A stretch of DNA of 15,809 nt from positions 1-15,809 of the forward strand of contig PASO01000035.1 in NCBI GenBank assembly GCA_002712135.1. The letters run 5' to 3'. Of the stretch, positions 14,224 to 15,809 are shown one piece after another. The DNA comes from Gammaproteobacteria bacterium. Lineage in GTDB: Bacteria; Pseudomonadota; Gammaproteobacteria; Pseudomonadales; Azotimanducaceae. The position numbers and the translations under genes were made by a program. Below the pieces are notes generated by a model. The model ran no database searches. It was given only the letters and a program-made list of their open reading frames with translations, and was not told the origin of the DNA. Each line of letters starts with the position of its first letter. Within the stretch, counting starts at the first letter, position 1.

Positions 14224-15228
14224 CTAGCTCCGCAATCGATCAAGCAGTTCTGCGTGAGCTTCATCCGACAAGGACGGTACGCGAAAGCCTGTTCTGCCAA
14301 TCACATCTGCAAATCGTGCATGCATCGCGTCAATGACCTCCTCCGGCGTGCCGACAATGGCAATGGCCTCCAGCACTTCATCGGGCACCAGTGACGCCAT
14401 CTCCTGCTGTTGCTGGCGTTTGTTCATCTGATTGAGTTCCGTTTGCAGATCACCCCAACCATGAATATCCAATACAGGGCGATAGGCCTCGGTTGACCCA
14501 TAAAATGCTATTCTGTCTCGTGCAATCTCCCGGGCTTTGAGGATAGATTCTTCATCAGTACCGGTCGCAATAATGGGCGCATAGTCCAGTTCAAAGTCGT
14601 CCAAAGTTCGTCCACTCTTCATCAACCCTTCCTGAACGGCCGGTAGCGTCACCTCGCGGATATATTTTTCCGTATTGAAAGGATGCATGATCATGCCATC
14701 TGCCACTTCAGCCGCTACCTTTGTCATCAGTGGTCCTGTCGCCGAGAGGTTGATTCTTGGACGGCCTGCATCGGTGTTCTCTGGGGTAAACGTCGAAGGC
14801 ATCAATGTATGCTGATAGTACTCACCCGCAAATTCGAGTTGCTTGCCGTCGTACCAGCAATCGAAAATCGCCTGCATCGCCTCAATGAATTCCTGCATCT
14901 GACGCGCAGCCTTATGCCAGGGCATACTGAAGCGGCGCTCTATGTGTGGCTTTACCTGGGATCCAAGACCGAGTACAAAGCGACCACGCGAAAAAGCATT
15001 GAGATCATGGGCGAGGTTCGCCATCGTCATAGGATTACGGGAGAAGGCAACAGCGACTGACGTTACCAATTCAACAGACGTCGTGTGCTCAGCTGCCAGC
15101 GTTAGGGACAAAAATGGATCGTGGTTTAACTCGGGAACCCTAATGCCGTCATATCCCATGGATTCATAGCGCCTCGCCTCGTCTGCTACGTCGTCCATGT
15201 TCGCGCTGATACCGGCATCAATTTTCAA
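14224..15228 (-). CDS. LLM-class oxidoreductase, F420-type (TIGR03617-like)
   Basis: 334 residues of luciferase-like barrel: EARRYESMGYDGIRVPELNH (17-36), AVAFSRNPMTMANLAHDLNA (59-78), FSRGRFVLGLGSQVKPHIER (79-98) and the segment GRPRINLSATGPLMTKVAAE. The GSQVKPHIERRF signature and the overall order resemble the TIGR03617 group of predicted F420-dependent enzymes; no reaction is known for it. The start is TTG at 15228, supported by GAGGA eight to nine nt upstream and by the family-like MKIDAG opening. It lies 17 nt downstream of the TPP-enzyme gene, so the two probably form one leftward operon. It converges on the GMC small-subunit gene with only 20 nt between stops and no visible terminator. 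Confidence 0.88.
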   Translation of the reverse strand: MKIDAGISANMDDVADEARRYESMGYDGIRVPELNHDPFLSLTLAAEHTTSVELVTSVAVAFSRNPMTMANLAHDLNAFSRGRFVLGLGSQVKPHIERRFSMPWHKAARQMQEFIEAMQAIFDCWYDGKQLEFAGEYYQHTLMPSTFTPENTDAGRPRINLSATGPLMTKVAAEVADGMIMHPFNTEKYIREVTLPAVQEGLMKSGRTLDDFELDYAPIIATGTDEESILKAREIARDRIAFYGSTEAYRPVLDIHGWGDLQTELNQMNKRQQQQEMASLVPDEVLEAIAIVGTPEEVIDAMHARFADVIGRTGFRVPSLSDEAHAELLDRLRS

Positions 15229-15245
15229 CGCTTGATCCTCAGGTT

Positions 15246-15809
15246 CTAAGTCTCCAGACCTTCAATAACCAGCTCCAGCAGATAGGGGCCTTCTGTCGCC
15301 ATGGCCTCGGCAACCGCTTCCGCTATTTCTGTCGGGTCGCTGATCTGTCTGCCGGGTACGCCCATGCCCGCAGCCATCTCACAAAATCCGAGCTCAGGCT
15401 TCAGATCCATATAAACGTATGGCTTGTTAGACGGCACATTGAAACGTCGCCTGTACTGGTCAGTGTTATGTTTCAGGACTCGATACTCCCGGTTCGCAAG
15501 TATGACGAACAGAATATTCAGGGAATGATGGGCAGCCGTCCACAACGACTGAATGCTATACATCGACGATCCATCACCAGTGATACCGAGCACCATCTGG
15601 CTAGGGTGGGCGACCGCAGTACCAACACAACCCGCCATTGCCTGTCCGATACCTCCACCACGGCATCCGTAAAATGTCGTGGTACCGCCAACATCAAAGT
15701 TATCATGAACATCCTGCACAGAGGTGACCGCTTCCTCCGCAATCACCGCATCATCAGGAACGGCCTTGCTGAGCTCAAACATGGCCCGCGCTGGGGTCAT
15801 GGGAGAAAG
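15246..15809 (-). CDS. Thiamine-diphosphate-dependent enzyme, benzoylformate decarboxylase/acetolactate synthase type, C-terminal part (5' end outside window)
   Basis: The frame is open to the right edge, so the Met at 15800 is internal; about 187 C-terminal residues are seen. The TPP/Mg-binding motif begins GDGSSMYSIQSLWTAAHHSL and ends with the NREYRVLK block some 25 residues later. Preceding segments IAEEAVTSVQDVHDNF and TTTFYGCRGGGIGQAMAG match benzoylformate decarboxylase (MdlC)-like proteins better than acetolactate synthases, especially GxRGGG(I/L)G and MYSIQSLWTAA. Such enzymes decarboxylate 2-oxo acids to aldehydes or ligate the acyl anion. Co-transcription with the LLM gene 17 nt downstream suggests that the aldehyde or its precursor is handled by that oxidoreductase. 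The N-terminal PYR domain, which decides the substrate, is not in view. Confidence 0.88.
   Translation of the reverse strand, partial: LSPMTPARAMFELSKAVPDDAVIAEEAVTSVQDVHDNFDVGGTTTFYGCRGGGIGQAMAGCVGTAVAHPSQMVLGITGDGSSMYSIQSLWTAAHHSLNILFVILANREYRVLKHNTDQYRRRFNVPSNKPYVYMDLKPELGFCEMAAGMGVPGRQISDPTEIAEAVAEAMATEGPYLLELVIEGLET

Overview
The window looks like a chromosomal segment of a gammaproteobacterium. This is inferred from recognisable PstB/PhoU, class I CPD photolyase, HspQ, HrpB and a SlyD remnant, all of which are common in that class. I could not run any search, so nothing finer than the class is claimed. No rRNA, tRNA, IS element, CRISPR array or phage gene was seen.

Layout, left to right. 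Positions 1-957 hold the end of a phosphate-uptake operon (pstB 3' end, then phoU, + strand). Positions 955-1648 hold no gene I can support. Positions 1649-4563 form a leftward block in the order phr (photolyase), merR-family regulator, then two tiny tandem genes. The tiny genes encode 29- and 30-residue hydrophobic proteins without a single Lys, Arg, Asp or Glu. They align to each other without gaps, and most of their shared residues use different synonymous codons. Their promoter (TTGACA-16-TATACT) lies inside a four-box operator made of 11-bp-spaced TTnGACAT-type boxes. The same boxes recur in tandem over the predicted extended -10 promoter of the regulator gene. This arrangement matches what is known of CarH/LitR operators (head-to-tail boxes on an 11-bp period over promoter elements). 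I propose a light- or stress-responsive circuit: a LitR-like repressor controls itself and a pair of undescribed membrane microproteins beside a photolyase gene. This is the most novel part of the window.

Positions 4746-8444 hold housekeeping and stress genes. A VOC-fold gene, whose ribosome-binding site can be sequestered in two alternative hairpins, diverges from hspQ. hspQ has a perfect -10 box placed for a leaderless message and is followed by hrpB. hrpB converges on a 60-codon gene, and the two stop codons share the palindrome CTAG. Positions 8469-8689 are a frameshifted and truncated slyD pseudogene.

Positions 8841-15809 are a metabolic island of uncertain substrate. Leftward run a hydroxypyruvate-isomerase-like gene, an LLM-class oxidoreductase and a MATE exporter. 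Rightward run a GMC oxidoreductase and a probable small partner subunit. Leftward again run a TPP-dependent decarboxylase (cut by the window end) and a second LLM-class oxidoreductase. The set suggests oxidation and decarboxylation of an organic acid or alcohol, with the hyi/GMC divergent promoter as a control point carrying a 9-bp inverted repeat.
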